Shown: positions 32,801 to 39,625 of the stretch, piece after piece
Numbering within the stretch: position 1 is the stretch's first letter
Layout: the number at the start of each line of letters is the position of its first letter
Virus record (IMG/VR): IMGVR_UViG_3300032053_000154
Location: 1 to 44,106 of that record
Reading direction: 5' to 3' (one strand)
DNA length: 44,106 nucleotides
Source: a virus
Translations under genes and position numbers: made by a program
The notes under the pieces: generated by a model
The model's input: the letters and a program-made list of their open reading frames with translations, nothing else
Told to the model about the DNA's origin: nothing
Database searches by the model: none

Positions 32801-33031
32801 AGTATTAAAACTGCTTTAAAAACATTTCGTTTTTCATGGTGTTTCACCGAAAAGGACGTTACCAAGTTCTCCGAATCAAAAAAGAAGCGAGTTTTGATAA
32901 CAAAAATCACTTCATATCCCTCGGCGCTTTTTCGGATTATGATTATTATTCTATTGTTGGGTTCTATACGAATTTAAGAGTAACATTTTAATACTATTAA
33001 GATTAATACTAACAAAAGGGGGTGAATGTGT
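32801..33031. promoter_or_regulatory. Divergent promoter region with shared element
   Basis: Leftward: GCGCCGAGGGATATGA (32927-32912), then ATTCGGAGAACTT (32876-32864), TATA TTTTTAAAGC (32822-32813) and TTTTAATACTATGAATA (32810-32794). Rightward: TATA-like CATTTTAATA (32984-32993) with ATACTATTAAGATTAATACT, then GGGGGTG before ATG 33032. The first two pieces repeat those at 30995-30933 with the same spacing. Confidence 0.55.
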
Positions 33032-33250
33032 ATGGAAGTAATCGTGTGTGAGTGTCCTGTTGCGACGTGTCGTTATCGTTGGAAGTCGCGCGTTTCCCAT
33101 CCGAAGGAGTGTCCTTCATGTAAGCATCGTTTTGATTCTAATTGGGGGTTGGCGCTTATCACTCGGCGGTCGAAGGTTTCGAGCGTTGATGATTTGAAGA
33201 AGCTAAAGAAAGAACTCGATGACTGGAACGTTAAAGGCCGTTTTTCTTAG
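33032..33250 (+). CDS. Zinc-ribbon protein, rightward
   Basis: 72 residues: MEVIVCECPVATCRYRWKSR, then KECPSCKHRFDSNWG and a helical charged end. Cys pairs fit one zinc ribbon; the RYRWKSR pattern resembles the CGYSW of 27960 and CGHMW of 30698. ATG 33032 is favoured because GGGGGTG is about 8 bases before it. Likely DNA-binding; unassigned. Confidence 0.65.
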   Translation: MEVIVCECPVATCRYRWKSRVSHPKECPSCKHRFDSNWGLALITRRSKVSSVDDLKKLKKELDDWNVKGRFS

Positions 33251-33366
33251 TGTCCGCATTTAGGGCAATGTTTAGGTATTGTCGTTGAACATCCGAGACA
33301 CACTATCTCTTTACATTCTTCGCAGATGATATAAGGCACCGATTTATTTATTTTCAAACATAACAT
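33247..33366 (-). CDS. 39-residue Cys-rich zinc protein
   Basis: Reads MLCLKINKSVPYIICEEC, then VCLGCSTTIPKHCPKCGH: three CxxC pairs, possibly two zinc sites. GGAGAAC lies before the ATG, and a TATA-like GATTAAAAGG with CATAGTAGTATT is upstream. Its end overlaps the rightward gene by three bases. Confidence 0.6.
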   Translation of the reverse strand: MLCLKINKSVPYIICEECKEIVCLGCSTTIPKHCPKCGH

Positions 33367-33442
33367 TTTTGTTCTCCCATCCTCAAAATACTACTATGAA
33401 CGGAACCTTTTAATCGTTGCGGTGAAGGGAGAGAGAGATGAG

Positions 33443-33664
33443 TTAAAGTGAAGGGTTCTTTAAAACCTTTCTTTGTGTTCCGCCGCCGCATCGTGGACAT
33501 GGATTCGGGACTTTATTGATTTTCAGAAGTTGTCCGACTGATCCGATGGACATGATCGTTATATGTGGTGGAAGTTTCGCGTGGCATTTGGAGCATTCAT
33601 AATAGATTTTGTTTTTACATTGTTCATTTTCTTTTGAGATTACCATTATAGGTGGATGTCTCAT
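33443..33664 (-). CDS. Zinc-ribbon protein
   Basis: 73 residues. YECSKCHAKLPPH and VPNPCPRCGGGTQ supply two CxxC pairs around a hydrophobic middle (ITIMSIGSVGQLLKIN). Last gene of the leftward head operon. Function unknown. Confidence 0.6.
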   Translation of the reverse strand: MRHPPIMVISKENEQCKNKIYYECSKCHAKLPPHITIMSIGSVGQLLKINKVPNPCPRCGGGTQRKVLKNPSL

Positions 33665-33665
33665 T

Positions 33666-33800
33666 TTATCGCCCCATCTTCTTGAGAACTTTGTCGATGT
33701 GTTTCTTTTTTCGTTTAGGTTGAGGAATATTCATTGTCCATAATGCTTCTTCGGCAAGTATCGTGGCCGCCGATAGAATGATTTTTACTCGTTATTCCAT
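33666..33800 (-). pseudogene. Possible broken small gene with in-frame stop
   Basis: The frame reads ATG GAA TAA and then 42 further sense codons (RVKIILSAATILAEEALW and on to KKKHIDKVLKKMGR) before the true stop next to the following gene's ATG. The post-stop part looks like a real peptide with a hydrophobic helix and basic end. Either the stop is a mutation or error, or translation begins at an internal Met near NIPQPKRKKK. Confidence 0.3.
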
Positions 33801-33817
33801 ATCAGTTGCGTTTGAAT

Positions 33818-33946
33818 TCAAATCCATCCTCTTCCTTTACAGTTGGGGCAAGGCACCGTTCCAGCGAGTTGAGTTCCATCCAGCAACATTTGAGTAACAA
33901 CGACAGTCTTCTTTCCTTGACAGATGGGACATGGATATGCGGGCAT
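33818..33946 (-). CDS. 42-residue DnaJ-like zinc-knuckle protein
   Basis: Reads MPAYPCPICQGKKTV and ends VPCPNCKGRGWI: two CxxCxG motifs like the central zinc domain of DnaJ. Located just after 33948-34274 in the leftward head operon. Too short for a chaperone; probably a stand-alone zinc ribbon. Confidence 0.6.
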   Translation of the reverse strand: MPAYPCPICQGKKTVVVTQMLLDGTQLAGTVPCPNCKGRGWI

Positions 33947-33947
33947 T

Positions 33948-34274
33948 CTAATCATCCTCTGGTTTTTTTCGGATGTCAAAGTTTCGTTTTTCGTGGCCGC
34001 TTCGTGGTTTAAAAAGCTTAGAATTTAAATTGGAACCCATTGTTGCTTTTTGACGTTTAAGGTTTTGTTCACGGATTCTATTTTGTCTAAGTTGATGTAT
34101 AGTTTTTTCAACGCCTCGGTCGAAAGCTTGTTGATTGTTTGGATGGAAGAAGGGTTTCTCTTCATCATACTTTTTTGGTTGCGGTGTCGGCGGTTCGATT
34201 CCGGCGGGTTTTGCAATGACTATGTTTTCAGATTCAAATAGCCATTTGAAGAATTTTTTGAGTTTTTCAAACAT
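33948..34274 (-). CDS. Unknown basic protein in head operon
   Basis: 108 residues. An N-terminal amphipathic helix FEKLKKFFKWLFESEN, a Pro-rich turn (GIEPPTPQPKKY), then a basic Arg/Lys/Gln helix (VEKTIHQLRQNRIREQNLKR). Overlaps its upstream neighbour by 8 bases. The Pro-rich turn is the antisense of a tRNA-arm-like sequence (see rejected items). A scaffold or DNA-contact role is possible; not recognised. Confidence 0.55.
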   Translation of the reverse strand: MFEKLKKFFKWLFESENIVIAKPAGIEPPTPQPKKYDEEKPFFHPNNQQAFDRGVEKTIHQLRQNRIREQNLKRQKATMGSNLNSKLFKPRSGHEKRNFDIRKKPEDD

Positions 34275-34536
34275 TTTGGTTCACCGGTGATTTTGTTAGT
34301 GTAAAATAGTATGGTGGAATTTCTTCACTTTTACACACTTCTTTGAATGAGTCGCTTTCAACGATTAACGTAATGCCGATGGGGTCGGAATATATGGCGA
34401 TGATTCTGGCGTCTTTTGGAAGAGGGTTCATTATTTCGAGTTTAAATTTTGGATTTGGCGACAATGCGTCGATGATGTCTGTTAAGAAAGTTTGTGGAAT
34501 GAAGATTTTTTGTATTTTTAAACGTTCGTTTCTCAT
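34267..34536 (-). CDS. Unknown protein downstream of MuF
   Basis: 89 residues from ATG 34536, overlapping the MuF stop as ATGA. MRNERLKIQKIFIPQTFL, then FKLEIMNPLPKDARIIAIYS and ITLIVESDSFKEV: a small alpha/beta protein. Not recognised. Confidence 0.6.
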   Translation of the reverse strand: MRNERLKIQKIFIPQTFLTDIIDALSPNPKFKLEIMNPLPKDARIIAIYSDPIGITLIVESDSFKEVCKSEEIPPYYFTLTKSPVNQNV

Positions 34537-35414
34537 GTTTTTAGCCTCGGAACTATTGTGCATCGGCACTCTGGATGCTCCGGCGGCACTCCCACTTCCT
34601 CGACGGGTTGCCGATGTTTTGGTTCGCATTCGTCGCATACTTTGAAGTCGTGTGCCGTGATCCACGTCATGTCGAATCCCGCGTTTTCATAGCGGCGTTG
34701 AGCCGTCCGATTGAACGCTCTCATAGTTTCCGTTCGCGCGATGAGTACGCCGCGGTTTGTTTTTGCGTTGAGGACTTCGGCGACGGCTGCTCCGATTTGT
34801 TGGCTGCTGCCGCCGATGTTTTCTTTGATGGCTCGAACTGCGTCTTTGAGAATCGCGTCGCTCCATTTTGACACATATCCCTTGACGCCGTTATACATTT
34901 CAATGTATAACTCTTCGTTGTTGGGCGTCCACTCTGTTGCGAAATGGAAGCTTGGTGACAGTCGGTTCATTTCTTCTGTCGCGTAGAAGTCTCCTTTAAC
35001 CATGAAGAAGTACAACGATTGTTCGAACAGCAACATGATGTCTTCTTGCATGAGTATCAGTTGTAGCCGCAACTCTGTTTCTGTTGTCGGCGGATTTAAC
35101 GCCAGTACGGTCGCTCGTTCTTCTACTCGGTTGCTGAGTTCGTTCCAGTGAACTAAAGTTCTTGTTGGGTCGGGGTCGGTTGATGGTTCAATAGAAGGAC
35201 GTTTGAACTGTTCGTTTGTTAACGCCCTCGTGATCGGCGTTCTATATTCTAGTGTGAGTTCCAGTTTGAAGGCGGTTGCAGGAATATTGTTTCGAATATA
35301 GTTGAGTAGTTCTTCGACGGTGTTGAACGTTTTGAGCGTTTTCTGCTTTGCTCCTTTTCCAATTGGGGCGGTTTCAAAGCTTTTAGGATCAAAACTTTTT
35401 CTGTCGAAACCCAT
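34533..35414 (-). CDS. MuF-type head morphogenesis protein
   Basis: 293 residues. The C-terminal half has the signature of phage Mu gpF/SPP1 gp7 proteins: LIARTETMRAFNRTAQRRYE, then TAHDFKVCDECEPKHRQP and PPEHPECRCTIVPRL with the conserved CxxC, H and CRC. The N-terminal half is helical. These proteins enter the procapsid with the portal and are present in few copies. ATG 35414 has a GGAG site 10 bases upstream and lies just past the stop of the His-rich fibre gene; the longer start at 35465 would overlap that gene. Unusually, the fibre genes separate it from the portal (39356-37956). Confidence 0.85.
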   Translation of the reverse strand: MGFDRKSFDPKSFETAPIGKGAKQKTLKTFNTVEELLNYIRNNIPATAFKLELTLEYRTPITRALTNEQFKRPSIEPSTDPDPTRTLVHWNELSNRVEERATVLALNPPTTETELRLQLILMQEDIMLLFEQSLYFFMVKGDFYATEEMNRLSPSFHFATEWTPNNEELYIEMYNGVKGYVSKWSDAILKDAVRAIKENIGGSSQQIGAAVAEVLNAKTNRGVLIARTETMRAFNRTAQRRYENAGFDMTWITAHDFKVCDECEPKHRQPVEEVGVPPEHPECRCTIVPRLKT

Positions 35415-35416
35415 GT

Positions 35417-36319
35417 TTAAAATCTCCGTACAAATTGTGGAATGTTTAGATTTCGAGGCTGACATCGTGGCATTCTACGCGGCTCAAGCTTCGGCTCCCT
35501 CCGATGAGCCATGATTTGAACGCTATTCGGATTCCTAGCAGAAGGAGCAGCCTCTCCACCTGACCCAGAGGTTCCAGAAAGCGTATGAGTGTGGGCCACG
35601 GCGCTTGAAACAACTGCTGCGGTGTGTCCGTGGCTTTTGTTTCGAGCGCACTTAGCATCACTTACAATGATGCTGCTAGGAGTGTGATAATGTTGGTCTC
35701 CAGAGTTTGACGTAAATGAAAACGTGTGAGTGTGAACATCCGGCGTAGCTCCACTATCACCATTGCCAGTGTTCGCGGCTGAAATAGTGTGAGCATGAGC
35801 GGCTCCCTGAGAATCCACGGTTCCCCCTGAAACTGGATGAGTGTGAGTGTCTAAGTCAGAGCATCTAGAGCAATCTTTTGCGTCTGTGGGTGTTGTTGAA
35901 GTGTGGTCTGTGTGAGCGGCTCCCCCATTATCCATGCTAGAAAGCGTTATGGCGTGAACGTGAACCCACCAATTCGGGCTTCCAAGATTAGCAGAACCAA
36001 AAGCTAAGACGCAGTTTGCGTGACTATGGCTTCCGCCTAAGCTGAGTGTGACAAGATGATTGTGAGCGGGCGCGGAAGTATATCCACAAGCCGTATTGCT
36101 AGAGGTAATGGTGTGAGAGTGAGTTGTCGTGGAACTTGTGACCGTTGCATTCGTATGATTGTGGCTATGATGCTCCAAAACTTCAACTTTGTGACCATGA
36201 GCATTAATAGACGTTGAAACCAACGACGGAGGATGAATATGCAATCCTCTTCGCTTGTTAATCCAAATTGTTGATGGAAGATGAACGCCGAGCAATAAGT
36301 TTAGTGCTAGAAGATTCAA
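35417..36319 (-). CDS. His-rich fibre protein with HxH repeats
   Basis: 300 residues with about 15 H-x-H pairs spaced through Ser/Thr/Gly/Ala-rich sequence (EHHSHNHTNATV, THSHTITSSN, GGSHSHAN, DTHTHPVSGG, AAHAHTISA, SHGHTAAV, AHTHTLSGTSGSGG). This pattern is seen in phage fibre tips, where paired His side chains coordinate iron or zinc along a trimeric needle, as in T4 gp37. Cysteines (DCSRCSD, DAKCARN) may add metal sites. The C-terminus is basic (HRREPKLEPRRMPR), an unusual ending. It starts at TTG 36319, overlapping the upstream stop. Probably receptor binding. Confidence 0.7.
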   Translation of the reverse strand: MNLLALNLLLGVHLPSTIWINKRRGLHIHPPSLVSTSINAHGHKVEVLEHHSHNHTNATVTSSTTTHSHTITSSNTACGYTSAPAHNHLVTLSLGGSHSHANCVLAFGSANLGSPNWWVHVHAITLSSMDNGGAAHTDHTSTTPTDAKDCSRCSDLDTHTHPVSGGTVDSQGAAHAHTISAANTGNGDSGATPDVHTHTFSFTSNSGDQHYHTPSSIIVSDAKCARNKSHGHTAAVVSSAVAHTHTLSGTSGSGGEAAPSARNPNSVQIMAHRREPKLEPRRMPRCQPRNLNIPQFVRRF

Positions 36320-36738
36320 GCAAATGTCACCGCTTGAGTACAGACTACTTCAACCGTCAAATCTGCTCCCGCAACTGTTCCACCAATAGCGTCCACATCG
36401 ATTGTCACTATATCATCCTCTATGAGTCCAGTAATGTCGGGCGTTGAACTATCGTCAATAGCAAATCCTCCCGCCACTGTGATGCTTGGCCGTCCACCTT
36501 GAGTTGTGAAGATTGTAGTACCATTCTTATTCACATCCACTGTGACAGCGCTTCCGGCTCCTGTCGGCTTAGTCTTCACAACGATTTTGACCTTCACGAT
36601 TGTTAACGTTCCATCCACAAGAAGCGCCGGAGCCGCAGACGCCAAAACAGCCAATGTTCCAACAACTGAGAATGTTAAGGTTCTAGTGATCGTTATGGTG
36701 TCGCCGCTGACTATCAATTTTTTCCACGTTACAGTCAT
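36316..36738 (-). CDS. Small fibre-like beta protein with MTVTWKKL start
   Basis: 140 residues. The N-terminus MTVTWKKLIVSGDTITI shares MTVTWKKL with the gene at 36953-37366. The rest is beta-rich without Cys until near the end (VDGTLTIVKVKIVVKTKPTG, SAVTVDVNKNGTTIF, ADLTVEVVCTQAVTF). It probably forms a short fibre module or cap, the shared N-terminus acting as the attachment point. The ATG overlaps the coiled-coil gene stop as ATGA. Confidence 0.65.
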   Translation of the reverse strand: MTVTWKKLIVSGDTITITRTLTFSVVGTLAVLASAAPALLVDGTLTIVKVKIVVKTKPTGAGSAVTVDVNKNGTTIFTTQGGRPSITVAGGFAIDDSSTPDITGLIEDDIVTIDVDAIGGTVAGADLTVEVVCTQAVTFA

Positions 36739-36908
36739 GTGAGTTTAACCTCACGTTCTTGTTGCACCATTTTCACTTTTGCGTCTAACGCTTCGTGCAA
36801 AGCGATTTCTAAAGCGATTATTATTTCATCGATGTGTGCTTTTTCTTTCGCCATGATGTCAACTATTTGATTGTAGATGAGCGCAATTTTCTGATTTTTT
36901 TCTGACAT
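36735..36908 (-). CDS. 57-residue coiled-coil protein among fibre genes
   Basis: MSEKNQKIALIYNQIVDIM followed by a continuous helix (EKAHIDEIIIALEIALHEAL, KVKMVQQEREVKL) with heptad-like hydrophobic spacing. GAGGTAAAACA precedes the ATG. It may trimerise fibre parts or act as a fibre chaperone. Not recognised. Confidence 0.6.
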   Translation of the reverse strand: MSEKNQKIALIYNQIVDIMAKEKAHIDEIIIALEIALHEALDAKVKMVQQEREVKLT

Positions 36909-36926
36909 TGTTTTACCTCATTACAT

Positions 36927-36952
36927 GTTTTCCCAAAAAAAAGAGGGGAAAA
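36927..36952 (-). terminator. Hairpin with T-run between fibre genes
   Basis: On the minus strand the bases right after the stop of 36953-37366 read TTTTCCCCTC, a run of eight T, then GGGAAAA: arms TTTTCCC/GGGAAAA. It could terminate or attenuate transcription before the coiled-coil and fibre genes. Confidence 0.5.
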
Positions 36953-37366
36953 TTATGCGATTACCGTACACACGTATGGGTGCAGGTCGCCTGTTTTGAA
37001 GTAGATTTTTCCGAGGACGGGTGTTGCAGGATCAGTTGCATTATTTTCTAGTACAGCATTTTCTAGTTGTTGACCGTTGACTTCTAGTTTGGCTGAGAGA
37101 GGTTCGATGTGTTCGCTTCCTACTGCGTCGTCAGCGATTTTTGTGGCGTCCACCGCATCCGCGTTTATCTTTGCTGTTTCCACAACATTTGATGCTAAAA
37201 CCGCTGCTACGTCTACCGCTCCGTTTGCGAGTCTGTGAACGTGGTCGTGTCTGGCGGCGTCGGTTGCTACTCCTTGAGCGGCCGTTGTTCCGACGTCGTG
37301 TGGAACCTCATCGCTGAGTGTTGCTACTTCGTCGAGATAGGCGAGTTTTTTCCATGTTACTGTCAT
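36953..37366 (-). CDS. Tail-fibre shaft-like protein with MTVTWKKL start
   Basis: 137 residues from ATG 37366, preceded by a perfect GGAGGTGA ribosome-binding site. MTVTWKKLAYLDEVA is followed by ATDAARHDHVHRLANGAV and then VVETAKINADAVDATKIADD, AVGSEHIEPLSAK: the 'AKI..DAV..TKIADDAV' pattern is a common phage fibre shaft repeat. The end GKIYFKTGDLHPYVCTVI resembles fibre-end strands. Together with neighbouring small genes it looks like a fibre built from separate chains. Confidence 0.7.
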   Translation of the reverse strand: MTVTWKKLAYLDEVATLSDEVPHDVGTTAAQGVATDAARHDHVHRLANGAVDVAAVLASNVVETAKINADAVDATKIADDAVGSEHIEPLSAKLEVNGQQLENAVLENNATDPATPVLGKIYFKTGDLHPYVCTVIA

Positions 37367-37602
37367 CAAATCACCTCCGTTCCAATGTATATGTGTCCAT
37401 CAGTGAGGAAGAGAACGATTTTTCCCATTGTGACTGATGGTAACGTTACGACTTGTTCGATCTCTGAGATGCTGAATTCGGAAGCATGTTTGCTGTCCAC
37501 CATATCCGCATTCACGAGGCTGCCGTGTCCTTCTTTGAGGACGACTTCGAGTTCGTCGTATCCAACTTTCGGCTCCGTTGGTTTGCGGGTTCGAAGCGGC
37601 AA
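37366..37602 (-). CDS. Small fibre-associated protein
   Basis: 78 residues. GSLVNADMVDSKHASEFSIS is a typical fibre element ('DADxVDGxHAS-F'). TMGKIVLFLTDGHIYIGTEV at the end resembles strands near fibre termini. It overlaps the next gene's ATG and follows the winged-helix gene by one base. Likely a structural module of the adsorption apparatus. Confidence 0.65.
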   Translation of the reverse strand: MPLRTRKPTEPKVGYDELEVVLKEGHGSLVNADMVDSKHASEFSISEIEQVVTLPSVTMGKIVLFLTDGHIYIGTEVI

Positions 37603-37603
37603 C

Positions 37604-37975
37604 TTAATCGCCTCTGAGCGGTGAGTTCACCACTCTTTCACAATTCGAGGAGAAAGGAGAAGGTTTCGAATCAACTGAGGCTTCGACGTTGCCGCTTAAC
37701 GCCCGCACCCACTGTTCATATAGTTTCACGACGAGTTTTCCGTTGTCGGTTATGTGATATCTTTTTCTTTTTGAAACTCTATAATGTGAACCGTGTTTTT
37801 TTGGCGGTTCTGTGGTTTCTTCAACGAATTTTCGTGCAATCAATTCTTTTAGTAGCCGCATTAGTTGGGTAACGTTGATGCCTGTTTTTTGCATGATATG
37901 TGTTTGGATTATGGTGGGATGCGTTCGGATGCAATCGAGCGCTGCGATGTATAACTCATTCGGGTTGCGTCTCAT
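37604..37975 (-). CDS. Winged-helix protein next to portal
   Basis: 123 residues. Helices ELYIAALDCIRTHP and IIQTHIMQKTGINVTQLMRLL form a helix-turn-helix, followed by ELIARKFVEET and a wing (YRVSKRKRYHITDNGKLVVK). This is the archaeal 'HTH then YxITxxG' pattern. The tail is disordered (VDSKPSPFSSNCERV). The start overlaps the portal end by 20 bases. Probably a transcription regulator of the head operon. Confidence 0.7.
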   Translation of the reverse strand: MRRNPNELYIAALDCIRTHPTIIQTHIMQKTGINVTQLMRLLKELIARKFVEETTEPPKKHGSHYRVSKRKRYHITDNGKLVVKLYEQWVRALSGNVEASVDSKPSPFSSNCERVVNSPLRGD

Positions 37976-39356
37976 CTTTTGGTGGCACCTTCGTTAACAG
38001 TTTACGCACCGCATTCTCGTCGATTTTCATTCCGAGGATGTCGCTCAATTCTTTGGTTCCGAATGCGCCGTAGAACCATGATTGGCACACTTGTTGGATC
38101 GCCTTCGACATTGAAGGGTTCATGTTGCCCCATGAGAGTTCCGGCAATGCCTTCGATTTTCGGTACTCGTTGACTGTCGCCGTTCCCCATTCGAATTTCT
38201 TCTGCCAAGTTTCCAGTTCCCCCAGTTCCGCGAGTTTGTCGATGATATCGAAGTGGAAGTAAACCGTTGGTTTTTCGTTGGCGCCGAAGAATTCAGGGAT
38301 GAGTTGTTGGTTGATTGCTTCTTCGATTAGGAGCAACTTCGGCCGCACCGTTTCCCGCATAAACTTGGTGTCTTCTTCCATCACTGATCCCTTAGTGTCC
38401 TTAGCGCCCGTTCCGATTCCGCCGTGTGGCACGTTGAACGTGCGATACACGAGTTCCGTAAACCATTTTTGGCTGTCGAGAAATTCGAGGTCGCGGAAAC
38501 TCGTAATAAATGGAACCCACGTTGTCTTCGTGTTTATCATTGCTTGTTTGTAGAGTTTGTTTTTCTGTGTGTTCGCCCAATATGCTTTGAATGAGTCAAA
38601 ATCTTGGTTGTTCATTCCTTCGAATCCCATGATACCCGATGGAATGCCGCCCTTTCGGAAGATGAGTTCTTGTGCTTCAATTCCTTTTATCATGTTGCGG
38701 CAGATGAGGCGGATCGATTCAACGGGGCTTTCGCCGTAGTTGCTGTCGCTTCGTGGGTTCGCGGAAATGTATATGAGTTCTCGCGGTTCAAGTCGGATGG
38801 GGTCAACGATTCCGCTGTAGAAGTATTGCCAGTATCCTAAAACTCGGCCGTATTTGTCGGGTTCCTTCGTGAATGTGCTTCCGTCGCGGCTGTAGAGTTG
38901 GACAACTTTGTTCTTCACGTATTTGCCGAAAACTTTGACGATGGCGCCAGCGTCGAGGTCGAGGATGTCCATCACTGTCGCCGTAAGTAGTTGCATGAAC
39001 GATTCTTTGTTTGTGTTCGGGTTCCTTAAAAGTTGGGCGATCTCTGTGATCTTTGCAGTTTCAACCGTTTTTGGATCGACGGGTAAAAGGTTCCATTCAC
39101 ATGAGGCAACGGCGTTGGCGATGCGTTGTTTACATTGCCATACAATGGCGCTGCTTCCGAGTAATCGCATTTCGGCGGCGTTGAAGATTTCTCCGTTTCG
39201 CATTCTTCGAACGGAACCGTGTGGTGGGTTCATCATCCAGTAGGGCATTTGCACTTTCATTTCGGGGTCGTCGTTTTCCGCATTGTATCCAAGTAATCGT
39301 TGTTTTAACGGTTCTTTGAAGAATGGAGTTCGTAGTTCATATCCCTTGATTTTCAT
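37956..39356 (-). CDS. Portal protein
   Basis: 466 residues. The N-terminus QMPYWMMNPPHGSVRRMRNG leads into SSAIVWQCKQRIANAVASCE (the first conserved portal helix), then FMQLLTATVMDILDLDAGAI, ELIYISANPRSDSNYGESPV (typical portal motif), QELIFRKGGIPSGIMGFEG and LVYRTFNVPHGGIGT. These match HK97-type portals, which form the 12-subunit ring through which DNA enters. A ribosome-binding site CAGGAGAAATCC precedes the ATG and follows the ribbon-helix-helix gene stop. Length is typical. Confidence 0.92.
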   Translation of the reverse strand: MKIKGYELRTPFFKEPLKQRLLGYNAENDDPEMKVQMPYWMMNPPHGSVRRMRNGEIFNAAEMRLLGSSAIVWQCKQRIANAVASCEWNLLPVDPKTVETAKITEIAQLLRNPNTNKESFMQLLTATVMDILDLDAGAIVKVFGKYVKNKVVQLYSRDGSTFTKEPDKYGRVLGYWQYFYSGIVDPIRLEPRELIYISANPRSDSNYGESPVESIRLICRNMIKGIEAQELIFRKGGIPSGIMGFEGMNNQDFDSFKAYWANTQKNKLYKQAMINTKTTWVPFITSFRDLEFLDSQKWFTELVYRTFNVPHGGIGTGAKDTKGSVMEEDTKFMRETVRPKLLLIEEAINQQLIPEFFGANEKPTVYFHFDIIDKLAELGELETWQKKFEWGTATVNEYRKSKALPELSWGNMNPSMSKAIQQVCQSWFYGAFGTKELSDILGMKIDENAVRKLLTKVPPKDETQPE

Positions 39357-39494
39357 TTAGGATTTCTCCTGTTTTGAATTGATGCCTAAAAGGAGACATT
39401 CGACGAATTTTCCGCTTCGTGTTTTTGATTCGAATTGTTTTTCGATCGTGGTTAAAACAGATGTGGGTACGCTGATGCATACGTTGACTTTCAT
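39357..39494 (-). CDS. 45-residue ribbon-helix-helix regulator
   Basis: MKVNVCISVPTSVLTTIEKQ, then SKTRSGKFVECLLLGIN. A short N-terminal strand, a first helix and a second helix after a turn match the CopG/Arc fold. It is the first gene of the portal operon, directly upstream of the portal, and sits beside the divergent promoters, so it may bind the motif there. No other function is visible. Confidence 0.65.
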   Translation of the reverse strand: MKVNVCISVPTSVLTTIEKQFESKTRSGKFVECLLLGINSKQEKS

Positions 39495-39625
39495 TATTTT
39501 TAATTTGGTGATAAGTTTTTTCTCCTAGCCATAATAATCATAGTATTAGTATTTAAGGATTTCGGAACTACATAAAAAGTAATGTTTAAATATTAGAATA
39601 CTATGATTATGAGGATGGTGTTAAA
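39495..39625. promoter_or_regulatory. Divergent promoter pair with mirrored motifs
   Basis: Leftward: TATA CCTTAAATA (39558-39550), then TAATACTATGATTATTAT (39548-39531). Rightward: TATA GTTTAAATATT (39584-39594), then GAATACTATGATTATGAGG (39596-39614) before GTG 39626. The two AATACTATGATTAT copies are arranged as an inverted pair about 45 bases apart, ideal for one dimeric regulator. Confidence 0.65.

Noticed and set aside
32836-33000. Rightward frame of about 50 codons across the shared upstream element
   Set aside because: The related element at 30933-30995 has stops in the same frame, so the DNA rather than a peptide is conserved.
34188-34212. GGTTCGATTCC resembling a tRNA T-arm, possible attachment site
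   Set aside because: The stem has a mismatch, no anticodon arm or acceptor partner lies upstream, it is 10 kb from the integrase, and it lies in a coding frame that reads GIEPPTP.
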